A stretch of 64,000 bases of DNA from JAVVHH01 sp963848035 (lineage in GTDB: Bacteria > Pseudomonadota > Alphaproteobacteria > Acetobacterales > Acetobacteraceae), in the NCBI GenBank assembly GCA_963848035.1, contig CAWKCD010000001.1, positions 3,782,001-3,846,000 of the forward strand, read 5' to 3'. The translations under genes and the position numbers were made by a program. Below the pieces are notes generated by a model that had not been told where the DNA came from, did not search any database, and saw only the letters and a list, made by a program, of their open reading frames with translations. Of the stretch, positions 45,075 through 53,918 are shown piece by piece; the first letter of the stretch is position 1, and each line of letters opens with the position of its first letter.

Positions 45075-46700
45075 ATGCCGGTCAGCGCTTCTTCAAACGT
45101 CCCCCGGGATTTCCATCTTCCTGGTCGGAGCCCGGTCTATGCGACCCATGGCATGGCGGCGACCAGCATGCCGGCGGCGACGCTGACGGCGCTGGACGTG
45201 TTGCGGGCCGGCGGCAATGCGCTGGATGCGGCAGTGGCGGCGGTGGCGGTGCTGGGGGTGATCGAGCCGCAATCGACGGGGATCGGGGGAGATTGCTTCT
45301 GTCTTTATGCGCCGGCCGGGGAGAACCGGGTGGTGGCGCTGAACGGGTCGGGCCGGGCGCCGGCGGCGGGTGATATCGATTGGTTCGAGGGGCGGGGTAT
45401 CTCGTCGCTGGAGAACACGTCGCCGCATACGGTGACGATCCCCGGCGCCGTGTCGGCGTGGGAGACGCTGCTGGCGGCGCATGGGCGCAAGGGTCTCGAC
45501 GAGCTGCTGCAGCCGGCGATCCGGTTCGCCGAGGAGGGCTGGCCGGTCGGCAGCAAGGTGGCGTGGGACTGGGCGCGATCGGAGGAGAAGCTGCGGCGGA
45601 CCGGGGCGGAGGCGTTCCTGCCGCAGGGGGCAGCGCCGCGGGCGGGCGACATGTTCGTGCAGAAGCCGCTCGCGGAGACGCTGCGGACGATCGCGCGGGA
45701 GGGGGCGCGGGGGTTCTACGAGGGCCGGGTCGCGGCCGACATGGTGGCGACGCTGCGGGCGCAGGGCGGGCTGCATACGGAGGTGGATTTCGCCGCCGGG
45801 CTGAAGGGGGCGGAGTTCGTCGAGCCGATCCGGACGTCGTGGAAGGGGTATGAGGTCTGGCAGTGTCCGCCCAACGGGTCGGGGCTGCTGGTGCTGATGC
45901 TGCTCGGCATGTTGGACCATTTCGCGCCGGCGGCGGGCGGGCCGATGAGCACGGAGCGGATGCATCGCCATCTCGAGGCGGCGCGGTTGGCGTACCGGGA
46001 CCGGGATGCGTTCCTGGCCGACCCGGCGCAGGTCGAGGTGCCGGTGCAGCGGCTGCTGAACGCGGATTACCTGGGCGGGCTCGCCAAGCTGATCGACCCG
46101 AAGCGGGCGATGCCGAAGCTGCCGGCGGCGGGCGAGCTGGCGCTGCCGGTGCATCGGGACACCGTCTATCTCTGCGTGGTCGACCGCGATGGGAATGCGT
46201 GCAGCTTCATCAATTCGCTGTTCCAGAGTTTCGGCAGCGGGATCCTGGCGGAGAAGTCGGGGGTGATGCTGCAGAACCGCGGCTTCGGGTTCCGGATCGA
46301 GCGGGGGCATCCGAACTGCATCGCGCCGGGCAAGCGGCCGATGCACACGATCATCCCGGGGATGGTGACGAAGGATAAGCGCGCGGTGATGCCGTTCGGC
46401 GTCATGGGCGGGCATTTCCAGCCGATGGGGCAGACTTGGTTCCTGCAGAACATGATGGATTACGGGCTGGACATCCAACAGGCGCTCGATCTGCCGCGGG
46501 TGTTTCCGTATGCGGGGAAGGTCGAGATCGAGCGGGGCGTGCCGGCGTCGCTGGTGCGGGAGCTGGCGGCGATGGGGCACGACGTGATCGAGGCGGAGCG
46601 GCCGCATGGTGGCGGGCAGGCGATCTGGATCGACCATGAGCGGGGCGTGCTGGTCGGCGGCTCGGAGCCGCGGAAGGATGGGATGGCGCTGGGTTACTGA
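45075..46700 (+). CDS. ggt: Gamma-glutamyltransferase family protein
   Basis: 541 residues from ATG 45075 with GAGGAT upstream. The N-terminal half has GGNALDAAVAAVAVLGVIEPQ and GIGGDCF; the autoprocessing nucleophile is Thr363 in HRDTVYLCVVDRDGNA, after which the small subunit begins; the later PMHTIIPGM and GVMGGHFQPMGQ blocks fit the family. There is no obvious signal peptide, so it may be a cytoplasmic member of the family that acts on gamma-glutamyl or related amides rather than periplasmic glutathione. It ends directly against a palindromic repeat. Confidence 0.88.
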   Translation: MPVSASSNVPRDFHLPGRSPVYATHGMAATSMPAATLTALDVLRAGGNALDAAVAAVAVLGVIEPQSTGIGGDCFCLYAPAGENRVVALNGSGRAPAAGDIDWFEGRGISSLENTSPHTVTIPGAVSAWETLLAAHGRKGLDELLQPAIRFAEEGWPVGSKVAWDWARSEEKLRRTGAEAFLPQGAAPRAGDMFVQKPLAETLRTIAREGARGFYEGRVAADMVATLRAQGGLHTEVDFAAGLKGAEFVEPIRTSWKGYEVWQCPPNGSGLLVLMLLGMLDHFAPAAGGPMSTERMHRHLEAARLAYRDRDAFLADPAQVEVPVQRLLNADYLGGLAKLIDPKRAMPKLPAAGELALPVHRDTVYLCVVDRDGNACSFINSLFQSFGSGILAEKSGVMLQNRGFGFRIERGHPNCIAPGKRPMHTIIPGMVTKDKRAVMPFGVMGGHFQPMGQTWFLQNMMDYGLDIQQALDLPRVFPYAGKVEIERGVPASLVRELAAMGHDVIEAERPHGGGQAIWIDHERGVLVGGSEPRKDGMALGY

Positions 46701-46809
46701 GAGCGCCTTTAAAAACCTACTAGGCTGGCCGTCTGACGGCGATCTCCTGCGCTCCAGTGCTCGGACATCACCGCCAGCCGACTCAGCCTAGCGGGTTTGA
46801 AAGGCGCTC
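46701..46809. repeat. Palindromic intergenic repeat, long form
   Basis: Arms GAGCGCCTTT...CTAGGCTG and CAGCCTAG...AAAGGCGCTC are inverted copies around a loop containing TCCTGCGCTCCAGTGCTCGG. It begins on the base after the ggt stop codon. It belongs with the copies at 4228-4306, 33537-33680 and 48363-48479. Confidence 0.75.
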
Positions 46810-46855
46810 CCGGCCTCCGGATGCCAGGTAAGCTGTTTTTCGATTGGAGAATGTT

Positions 46856-48349
46856 TTGACCGAGCCTTGTGATCTCAATGCCATCGATGCGCGTCGGCTG
46901 ATTGGGGCGAAGCGGCTTTCGCCGGTGGAGCTGCTGGAGAGCTGCATTGGGCGGATCGAGGCGGTGGATCATGCGGTCAATGCGATCCCGGCTCGCGATT
47001 TCGAGCGGGCGCGGGGGGCGGCGCGGGCGGCCGAAAAGGCGGTGATGTCGGGCGATCGGCTCGGGGCGCTGCATGGGTTGCCGGTGGTGATCAAGGATCT
47101 CGAGGATGCGGAAGGGCTGGTGAACAGCCAGGGGAGCCCGATCTACCGGAACGATGTGCGGCCGGCGGATCAGCGGTCGGTAGCGGCGGTGCGGGCGGCG
47201 GGCGCGGTGATCGTCGGCAAGTCGAACGTGCCGGAGTTCGGGGCGGGGGCGAATAGCCGCAACCGGGTCTATGGGGCGACGGGCAATCCGTTCGACCCGA
47301 CGAAGAATGCGGCCGGGTCGTCGGGCGGCTCGGGGGTGGCGCTGGCGTGCGGGATGGTGCCGATCGCGACCGGGTCGGACACGGGCGGGTCGTTGCGCAA
47401 CCCGGCGGCGTTCAACGGGATCGTGGGGTTCCGGCCGACGCCGGGGCTGGTCCCGGACGAGCGGCGGGGGCATGGCTGGTCGGGGTTGCCGGTGCTGGGG
47501 CCAATGGCGCGGACGGTGCCGGATGCGGCGCTGATGCTGGGCGCGATGGCGAGCGACGACAAACGCGATCCGTTGGCGATGCATGTCCATGGCCGGACGG
47601 TGCGGACGGCCGACGAGTTCTATCCGGTGCCGGAGATCGATCTGGCGTCGCTGCGGGTGGCGCTGACGCCGGATTTCGGGCTGGCGCCGACGGAGCGGCA
47701 CATCGCCGAGGTGTTCGGCGAGAAGACCGGCTTGTTCCGGGATGTGTTCGCGCGGGCGGAGGATACGACTCCGGATTGCTGCGGCGGGGACGAGGCGTTC
47801 GAGGTGCTGCGGTCGCTGGGGTTCCTCAGCAAGCATGCCGAGCACGTGCGGACGCGGCCGGACGACCTGGGGCCGAACATCCATGCCAATTACGAGGAGG
47901 GCATGGGGTATTCGGTGGTCGACGTGGCGCGGGCGATGAAGCTGCAGACCGAGATGTATCGGCGGTGGCAGTCGTTCTTTGACCAATACGACGTGATCCT
48001 GTCGCCGGGGATCACGGTGAGCCCGCGGCCCTGGAGCGAGCTGTATCCGGCCGAGATCGACGGCAAGAAGGCGCGGACGTATTTCCATTGGCTGGCGCTG
48101 GCCTATTACCCGACGTTGGTGGGGCATCCGGCGCTGTGCTTGCCGGTGGGGCTGGACCGGAACGGGATGCCGTTCGGGGTGCAGATCGTGGGGCCGCGCG
48201 GCGGGGACGCGCTGGTCCTGCGGGTGGCGGCGGCGTTGGAGCGGCTGCTGTCGGGCGATGCGCGGACGCGGCGGCCGGTGCCGGATCTGGCGAAGTTGCG
48301 GGCGGCGCCGGCGATCAAGGAGACGCCGGGGTTCTTCGACTTATCGTAA
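46856..48349 (+). CDS. Amidase signature family protein
   Basis: 497 residues from TTG 46856, preferred because GGAGA lies six bases upstream; TTG 46844 would add four residues. The Ser-cisSer-Lys triad is visible: Lys80 in VVIKDLED, the cis-Ser155 in GSSGGSG and the nucleophile Ser179 in GSDTGGSLRNP. It hydrolyses a carboxamide; the substrate is unknown. It lies between two palindromic repeats and appears monocistronic. Confidence 0.9.
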   Translation: MTEPCDLNAIDARRLIGAKRLSPVELLESCIGRIEAVDHAVNAIPARDFERARGAARAAEKAVMSGDRLGALHGLPVVIKDLEDAEGLVNSQGSPIYRNDVRPADQRSVAAVRAAGAVIVGKSNVPEFGAGANSRNRVYGATGNPFDPTKNAAGSSGGSGVALACGMVPIATGSDTGGSLRNPAAFNGIVGFRPTPGLVPDERRGHGWSGLPVLGPMARTVPDAALMLGAMASDDKRDPLAMHVHGRTVRTADEFYPVPEIDLASLRVALTPDFGLAPTERHIAEVFGEKTGLFRDVFARAEDTTPDCCGGDEAFEVLRSLGFLSKHAEHVRTRPDDLGPNIHANYEEGMGYSVVDVARAMKLQTEMYRRWQSFFDQYDVILSPGITVSPRPWSELYPAEIDGKKARTYFHWLALAYYPTLVGHPALCLPVGLDRNGMPFGVQIVGPRGGDALVLRVAAALERLLSGDARTRRPVPDLAKLRAAPAIKETPGFFDLS

Positions 48350-48362
48350 CGGCCCCTCCCAC

Positions 48363-48479
48363 AATGCGCCCGGAACGGCCATCAGACGTGCGTTCTCTGC
48401 GCTTCGATGCTCACGGCCAACAAGGCCGCTCCGCTCCGATGCTCGAAAACACACGCCAGATGACCATTCCAGGCATATT
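48363..48479. repeat. Palindromic intergenic repeat with transition-rich arms
   Basis: 32-base arms (48363-48394 and 48448-48479) match at 24 of 32 positions as inverted copies. Six of the eight mismatches become G-U pairs if the minus strand is transcribed but only one if the plus strand is. The loop contains CTGCGCTTCGATGCTCACGG, shared with the other copies. Confidence 0.65.
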
Positions 48480-48552
48480 CTGAAACCGGCCGTAATGGTT
48501 TCTTAACCGTCTCACGGCACGATGCACGGATAACATCTTTGGATTATCCGCC

Positions 48553-49368
48553 GTGTCCCTACGTCCTCTCGATGCCGATCTCGTCAGCCTGATCGCCGAC
48601 GATCTGTCTTCGCTGCTGGTTAGCGAGGAATTCTCTGCGGGGGCGCCGGCGGCGGTCGGTGCCGGGCTGTCGCAAGCGCTGTATCTGACCGAGGCCGGCG
48701 ACAGCTCGGCGATCAGCATGAACGATATCCACCAGGGGCAGATCGGCGATTGCTACCTGTTGTCGCCGATCGGCGACCTGGCGGCGACGCATCCGAACCT
48801 CATCCAGAACATGATCCACGCCAATGCGGACGGATCGGAGACCGTGACGCTGTATCTCGGACGCAACGGCGCGATCGCGTATCCGGGGACGACGTCGTTC
48901 AAGGCAGTCACGACAACGGTGACGAACGTGTTCCCGAACTACGGCGTCAACAACGGGGCGAACCAGGACGTGGTTGGGTCGACCAAGGAGATCTGGGCGC
49001 AGGTGCTGGAGAAGGCGGTCGCGCAGGTCGGCGGCGGCTACGGCAGCATCGCCAATGGCGGCAACCCGGCCATGGCGATGCAGGAGCTCACCGGGCAGGC
49101 GGCGATATTCTTCTCGCCGGGCAGCGTCAGCGCGGCGTTGCTGCAGGCCGACGCCAGCGCGGGCGACCTGATCACCTTCGACACCAAGAGTTCGGGGCTG
49201 AGCTACAATCTGGTCGGGAACCACGCCTACATGTTCAAGGGCGTGGTCAACACGGCGAGCGGGCCGGCGGTGTCGCTGGCCAATCCGTGGGGCGTGGCGC
49301 AGCCTTCGCTGGTCCCGGTGTCGCAGTTCTCGAAGATGTTCGTCGAGGTGGATGTCGGAAAGCCGTAG
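48553..49368 (+). CDS. Calpain-like (C2 family) cysteine peptidase
   Basis: 271 residues from GTG 48553; the ribosome binding site is weak. The papain-fold catalytic set is complete: Gln61 and Cys67 in HQGQIGDCYLLSPIGDLA, His224 in LVGNHAYMFKGV and Asn244 in SLANPWG. The first 45 residues are a short acidic N-terminal extension, and there is no signal peptide or calcium-binding domain. Bacterial calpain-like proteins are little characterised; it may process a cytoplasmic or co-exported partner. Confidence 0.85.
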   Translation: MSLRPLDADLVSLIADDLSSLLVSEEFSAGAPAAVGAGLSQALYLTEAGDSSAISMNDIHQGQIGDCYLLSPIGDLAATHPNLIQNMIHANADGSETVTLYLGRNGAIAYPGTTSFKAVTTTVTNVFPNYGVNNGANQDVVGSTKEIWAQVLEKAVAQVGGGYGSIANGGNPAMAMQELTGQAAIFFSPGSVSAALLQADASAGDLITFDTKSSGLSYNLVGNHAYMFKGVVNTASGPAVSLANPWGVAQPSLVPVSQFSKMFVEVDVGKP

Positions 49369-49372
49369 CGCG

Positions 49373-49627
49373 CTACTTCTTGGCCGAGGCGAAGGCGTTG
49401 AAAGTGATGAGCGTGTAGGTGTCGGCGACGCCGGCGAGGGTCTGGACCCGCTCGGTGACGAACAGGCCGGTATCCTGGTCGGCGTCGAGATAGAACTTGC
49501 CGAGCAGGTCGTATTGGCCGGAGGTCGAGTAGATCTCCGACAATTCCTCGATGGTGTCGACGGCGGCCTGCGCCACTTTGTAGGCCGTCCCCATCTCGCA
49601 TTTGATTTGAACGAATATCGGCCGCAT
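49373..49627 (-). CDS. Stand-alone Lrp/AsnC ligand-binding (RAM) domain protein
   Basis: 84 residues, without any DNA-binding domain. MRPIFVQIKCEMGTAYKVAQ, IYSTSGQYDLLGKFYL and VQTLAGVADTYTLITF are the beta-alpha-beta-beta-alpha-beta landmarks of the AsnC C-terminal domain. Such SARD-like proteins bind small effectors, often amino acids, and assemble as dimer rings. Convergent with the calpain-like gene. Confidence 0.85.
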   Translation of the reverse strand: MRPIFVQIKCEMGTAYKVAQAAVDTIEELSEIYSTSGQYDLLGKFYLDADQDTGLFVTERVQTLAGVADTYTLITFNAFASAKK

Positions 49628-49721
49628 CCCAGTCCTCCGGCTGCGAAGGTGCCATGACCGGGTGCGTCTGGACAGCGCCCATCGCCGGCATAAGCTGTCT
49701 CGGCGAACGGAGGCGTCCAGA

Positions 49722-51431
49722 ATGTCAGCAGCAGCGCAACGGAATGACCAGCGGCGGGGTGGGCGGATCCTCGCGGACGCGCTGGTGGCGCAGGGGATCG
49801 ATACCGCGTTCGTGGTGCCGGGCGAGAGCTATCTCGACGTACTGGACGGGCTGTACGACGTCGGCAACCAGGTGCGCACGGTGACCTGCCGGTTCGAGGC
49901 GGGGGCGGTGAACATGGCCGAGGCGTACGGCAAGCTGACAGGGCGGCCGGCGGCGGCGTTCGTGACGCGGGGGCCGGGGGCGTGCCATGCCTCGATCGGC
50001 GTTCACATCGCGCATCAGGACAGCACGCCGATGCTGCTGTTCGTGGGGCAGATCCCGTTCGAGGAGACGGACCGGGAGAGCTTCCAGGAGGTGGATTACC
50101 GACGGATGTTCGGGCCGCTGGCCAAGTGGGTGACGCAGATCGACGATGCGCGGCGGATCCCGGAGCTGATCGCGCATGCGGTCGATGTCGCGACGAGCGG
50201 GCGGCCGGGGCCGGTGGTGATCGCGCTGTCGGAGGAGATGCAGCGGCACCTGGCCGATGTGCCGGATCTCGGGCGGTCGGCGGTGCGGGCGCCCGTGCCG
50301 GATGCGGCGGGGATCGCGGAGATGGCGGCGATGCTGGCGGCGAGCCGTAAGCCCCTGGTGGTGCTCGGGGGGTCGACCTGGAATGCGGAGGGACGGGCGG
50401 CGTTCCAAGCCTTTGCGCGGGCTTGGGATCTGCCGGTGGCGGTCGGGTTCCGGCGGCAGGCGCTGTATGACGGCAAGCTGGACAATTTCGTGGGCGATCT
50501 CGGGGTCGGGTCGGACCCGGCGCTGGTCGCGAAGGCGAAGGAGGCGGACCTGATCCTGGCCGTTGGCACGCGGCTCGGGGAGGCGGTGACGCAGGGCTAC
50601 ATGCTTTGGGACAAGGCCGGAGGGGACAAGGCCGGGGGCACGAAGATCGTGCAGGTTTATCCGGACGCGGCCGAGATCGGGCGGGTCTACCGGGTGGCGC
50701 TCGGGATTGCGGGGGATCTGAACGGGTTTGCACAGGCGGCGGCCGGGCTGAAGGCGGCGCCGGGCGGGTGGTCCGAGTGGACGCGTGGATTGCGGGCGTT
50801 GCGTGAGGCAGGGCGGGAGGTGCCGGCGCAGGCGGGGCTGAACGTGGCGCAGGTGATGCGCGAGTTGGAGGTGTTGGCGGCCGACGATGCGCTGTTCACC
50901 TGCGATGCCGGGAATTTCGCGACCTGGCCGGCGCGGTTCATCAATTTCGGCGAGAAGCAGCGGTTCATCGGGCCGACCAACGGGGCGATGGGATACGGCG
51001 TGCCGGCGGGGATCGGGGCGGCGATCGCGTTTCCGGGGCGGCAGGCGATCGTGTTCGTTGGCGATGGCGGGATGCTGATGACGGGCACCGAGATCGCGAC
51101 CGCGTTCCATCACGGCGTGGCGCCGATTGTGCTGGTGTTCAACAACGCGATGTATGGGACGATCCGGATGTATCAGGAGCGGACCTATCCCGGCCGGGTC
51201 TCGGGGACGGCGCTGACCAATCCGGATTTTTCGATGCTGATCCAGAGCTTTGGCGGGCATGGCGAGGTGGTCGAGCAGAACGAGGAATTCGCGCCGGCGT
51301 TCAAGCGGGCGGTGGCGAGCGGCAAGCCGGCGGTGATCGAGCTGCGGCAGAACCCGGAGCAGATCACGTCGCGGGCGACGATCACGCAGCTTCGCGCGGG
51401 GACGGGCGTGGTGAAACAGGAACGGAGTTGA
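49722..51431 (+). CDS. Thiamine-pyrophosphate-binding protein (acetolactate synthase-like)
   Basis: 569 residues from ATG 49722 with GGAGG upstream. N-terminal PYR domain (GIDTAFVVPGESYLDVLDGL; the ThDP-activating Glu in CRFEAGAVNMAEAYG), a central domain, and a C-terminal PP domain with the GDG-N motif GDGGMLMTGTEIATAFHHG...FNNAMYG. It belongs to the IlvB-like superfamily of decarboxylases, carboligases and lyases. With no IlvN-like small subunit nearby, acetolactate synthesis is unlikely; the substrate is unknown. Confidence 0.9.
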   Translation: MSAAAQRNDQRRGGRILADALVAQGIDTAFVVPGESYLDVLDGLYDVGNQVRTVTCRFEAGAVNMAEAYGKLTGRPAAAFVTRGPGACHASIGVHIAHQDSTPMLLFVGQIPFEETDRESFQEVDYRRMFGPLAKWVTQIDDARRIPELIAHAVDVATSGRPGPVVIALSEEMQRHLADVPDLGRSAVRAPVPDAAGIAEMAAMLAASRKPLVVLGGSTWNAEGRAAFQAFARAWDLPVAVGFRRQALYDGKLDNFVGDLGVGSDPALVAKAKEADLILAVGTRLGEAVTQGYMLWDKAGGDKAGGTKIVQVYPDAAEIGRVYRVALGIAGDLNGFAQAAAGLKAAPGGWSEWTRGLRALREAGREVPAQAGLNVAQVMRELEVLAADDALFTCDAGNFATWPARFINFGEKQRFIGPTNGAMGYGVPAGIGAAIAFPGRQAIVFVGDGGMLMTGTEIATAFHHGVAPIVLVFNNAMYGTIRMYQERTYPGRVSGTALTNPDFSMLIQSFGGHGEVVEQNEEFAPAFKRAVASGKPAVIELRQNPEQITSRATITQLRAGTGVVKQERS

Positions 51432-51484
51432 AACTTCGGCAGCGAATCAATCGTTGAGACTGTTTCGCATCGTTGGACACTGAC

Positions 51485-52402
51485 ATGGCCCGCTCTTCAC
51501 GCCCGGTTTGGGACGGACATCTGCGGCTCTCGCTCGTGACCTGTCCGGTGTCGCTGTTCAAGGCGACGTCGGAGGGGGAGGGGGTGCATTTCCATCTGCT
51601 GCATCCAGAGTCGCACAACCGGGTCAAGCAAGCGTGGAAAGATCCGAGCCTGCCGGAGGGGGAGCAGGAGGTGCCGCGATCGGAGTTGCTGCACGGCTAC
51701 GAGATCGAGAAGGGCAAATACGTCATCATCGAGGATGAGGACATCAAGTCGGTCAAGCTCGAGAGCACCAAGACGATCCAGATCGAGCGGTTCGTGGACG
51801 CCGATACGATCGACCGGGTGTATTGGGATACGCCCTATTACATGGTGCCGTCCGGCAAGAAGGAATTGATGGAGCCGTTCGCGGTGATCCGCGAGGCGAT
51901 GCAAGGGGCGGGGCGGATCGCGATCGGACGGGTGGTGATGACCGGGCGCGAGCGCGTCGTGGCGATCGAGGTGCGGGGGAAGGGGCTGCTGCTGAGCACG
52001 CTGCATGCGCAGGACGAAGTGCGCAGCGATGCCGAGCTGTTTGACAGCATACCGGACGCGACGCCGGACAAGCAGATGGTGGAGATCGCCGAGGCGATCA
52101 TCTCCAAGCAGGAGGGGCCGTTCGACCCCGACGAGTTCCATGACCGTTACGCCGAAGCGTTGAAGAAGTTGGTGATCGAGAAGTCGGAAGGCGTAGTGAT
52201 CGATCGGACCGAGGCGGCACCGGAAAGCAACGTCATCGACCTGATGGAGGCGTTGCGACGCAGCCTGAAGGGCGGCGGCGACGTGGAGAAGCCGCCGGCA
52301 AAGGCGACGTCGGCCAAGAAGAAGGCGGCCACGGAGAAGCCGGCGGTGGCGGAGAAGCCGGCGGCGGCGCCGAAGCGGCGCGCGGGCGGACGGCGGGCCT
52401 AG
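51485..52402 (+). CDS. ku: Non-homologous end-joining protein Ku
   Basis: 305 residues. The Ku core has RPVWDGHLRLSLVTCPVSLF at the N-terminus, YEIEKGKYVIIEDEDI, FVDADTIDRVYWDTPYYMVP and PDKQMVEIAEAII. A Lys/Ala-rich tail (about 270-305; KKKAATEKPAVAEKP) probably binds DNA or LigD. It forms a homodimer that encircles DNA ends in bacterial double-strand-break repair. No ligD gene is in the window. Confidence 0.95.
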   Translation: MARSSRPVWDGHLRLSLVTCPVSLFKATSEGEGVHFHLLHPESHNRVKQAWKDPSLPEGEQEVPRSELLHGYEIEKGKYVIIEDEDIKSVKLESTKTIQIERFVDADTIDRVYWDTPYYMVPSGKKELMEPFAVIREAMQGAGRIAIGRVVMTGRERVVAIEVRGKGLLLSTLHAQDEVRSDAELFDSIPDATPDKQMVEIAEAIISKQEGPFDPDEFHDRYAEALKKLVIEKSEGVVIDRTEAAPESNVIDLMEALRRSLKGGGDVEKPPAKATSAKKKAATEKPAVAEKPAAAPKRRAGGRRA

Positions 52403-52403
52403 A

Positions 52404-53165
52404 CTATTCGGCGGGGCTGAAGCCGCGTTTCGCGAAGATCTCGCGAGCATCGGGGCCGGTCAGAAACGCCAAGAGCGCGCGCGCTTCGCTCGTGTCGCCA
52501 TCCTTCACCACCGCGAACGGGTAGGTGATGCGGTCATGGGAGCCCGGCGGGAACACGCCGGCGACCGCGACCTTGTCGCTGGCCGCGGCGTCGGTGGCGT
52601 AGACGATCCCGGCCGGGGCTTCGCCGAGTTCGACCAGCCGAAGTGCGGCGCGGACGTCTTCGCTGGCGGCCAGACGGGGCTCGGCCTGGGCCCACACGCC
52701 GAGGGCGGTCAGCGCCTGCTTGGCGTAGATGCCGGCGGGCACATGGGCGGGGTCGCCGACGGCGAGGCGTCCGTTCGGGCCCAGGAGAGCGGAGATGTCG
52801 AAGTTCGGGCCGATAGCCAACGTGCGGGCCCGGTCCTTCGGAACGATCAGGACGAGGCGGTTGGCCAGCAGGTCGGCGCGGGTGCCGGGCGCGAGCAGGC
52901 CCTTGCGGTCGAGCGCATCCATCCATTGTTCGTCGGCCGAGGCGAACAGGTTTGCGGGCGCGCCCTGCTCGATCTGGCGCGCGAGGGTGGAGCTCGAGGC
53001 ATAGACCAGACGGGGGGCGGGGTGGCCGGCTCGTTGCCAGAGGGCGCTGATGTCGTTGAGCGCGTCGGTCAGGCTGGCGGCGGCGAAGACGGTGGTGCTT
53101 TGCGCCGCGGCTGGCAGCGGGAGCAGGAGGGCGAGGCAGGCGAGGAAGGCTCTACGCGCGATCAT
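52404..53165 (-). CDS. modA: Molybdate ABC transporter substrate-binding protein
   Basis: 253 residues with a signal peptide (about 1-21, ends LPAAAQ-S). TTVFAAASLTDALNDI, LVYASSSTLARQIEQGAPANLFASAD, and GDPAHVPAGIYAKQAL match ModA, including the Ser residues that hydrogen-bond the oxyanion. It would deliver molybdate to ModBC, which are not in the window. Divergent from a Mop-like gene. Confidence 0.93.
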   Translation of the reverse strand: MIARRAFLACLALLLPLPAAAQSTTVFAAASLTDALNDISALWQRAGHPAPRLVYASSSTLARQIEQGAPANLFASADEQWMDALDRKGLLAPGTRADLLANRLVLIVPKDRARTLAIGPNFDISALLGPNGRLAVGDPAHVPAGIYAKQALTALGVWAQAEPRLAASEDVRAALRLVELGEAPAGIVYATDAAASDKVAVAGVFPPGSHDRITYPFAVVKDGDTSEARALLAFLTGPDAREIFAKRGFSPAE

Positions 53166-53237
53166 GTCAGCATATCGCCATGGCAGGGCTGCGGATCGCC
53201 AGTTACAAAGGCGCGACCGATCGAAAAGGAGAACGGG

Positions 53238-53447
53238 ATGATGAAGTTGAGTGCGCGCAACCAAATCAAGGGCCGGGTCACGTCGGTCGTCAAAGGACAG
53301 ACTACCGGTCATGTCCATATCGATATCGGCAACGGCGTCACGGTGCATGCTTCGATCACCAACGAGGCGATCGACGACCTGCAGCTGAAAGTCGGCGACG
53401 ACGCGATCGCCGTGATCAAGGCGTCGGACGTCATGGTCGCCAAATGA
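53238..53447 (+). CDS. Molbindin-like (Mop/TOBE domain) protein
   Basis: 69 residues from ATG 53238 with AGGAG seven bases upstream. MKLSARNQIKGRVTSVVKGQ, HVHIDIGNGVTVHASIT and VGDDAIAVIKASDVMV form a single Mop domain, which assembles as a hexamer and stores molybdate in the cytoplasm. Its TGA overlaps the next gene's ATG, so the molybdoenzyme-like protein is co-translated. Confidence 0.92.
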   Translation: MMKLSARNQIKGRVTSVVKGQTTGHVHIDIGNGVTVHASITNEAIDDLQLKVGDDAIAVIKASDVMVAK

Positions 53448-53917
53448 GGCGAGCTGCCGGGCTGCTGCTGGCCGGCGCGTTGGCGCTGAGCCAGGGAGCC
53501 GGGCAGGCACAGACGCAGGCGGCGCCGGTCTCGATCGGTGGGCAGGTGCAGACGCCGGCGAGCTACACGATTACGGGGCTCGCGACGCTGCCTGCGGTCG
53601 AGGTGCAGGCCGCGCGCGAGGGCGGGGCGATGGCGCGCTATGTCGGGCCGCTGCTGTGGCCGATCCTCGAGACGGCCAAGCTGGTCGACGGGCCGGCGCG
53701 CGGGGCGCATCTGCAGCATGCGGTGCTGGCGCGCGGGGCGGACGGGTATGCCGTGCTGCTGTCGATCGGGGAGATCGATCCGGGGTTCGAGGGCAAGCCG
53801 GTGATCATCGCCTACAAGCAGGACGGGGTGCTGCTCGAGGCGCCGCGGCTGGTGGTGCCCGGCGACCGCAAGGCTGGGCGGAACGTGCGCGGGCTCGTCG
53901 CGATCGACGTGCAGTAG
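53444..53917 (+). CDS. Periplasmic protein with molybdopterin-oxidoreductase-like domain
   Basis: 157 residues with a signal peptide (about 1-22, ends AGQAQ). The mature part, VSIGGQVQTPASYTITGLATL, YVGPLLWPILETAKL, GADGYAVLLSIGEIDPGFEG and VVPGDRKAGRNVRGLVAIDV, resembles the sulfite-oxidase-type molybdopterin-binding fold but is short and lacks an evident cofactor cysteine. It may bind a pterin or other ligand without redox activity. Overlaps the Mop gene by ATGA. Confidence 0.8.
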   Translation: MRRAAGLLLAGALALSQGAGQAQTQAAPVSIGGQVQTPASYTITGLATLPAVEVQAAREGGAMARYVGPLLWPILETAKLVDGPARGAHLQHAVLARGADGYAVLLSIGEIDPGFEGKPVIIAYKQDGVLLEAPRLVVPGDRKAGRNVRGLVAIDVQ

Positions 53918-53918
53918 G

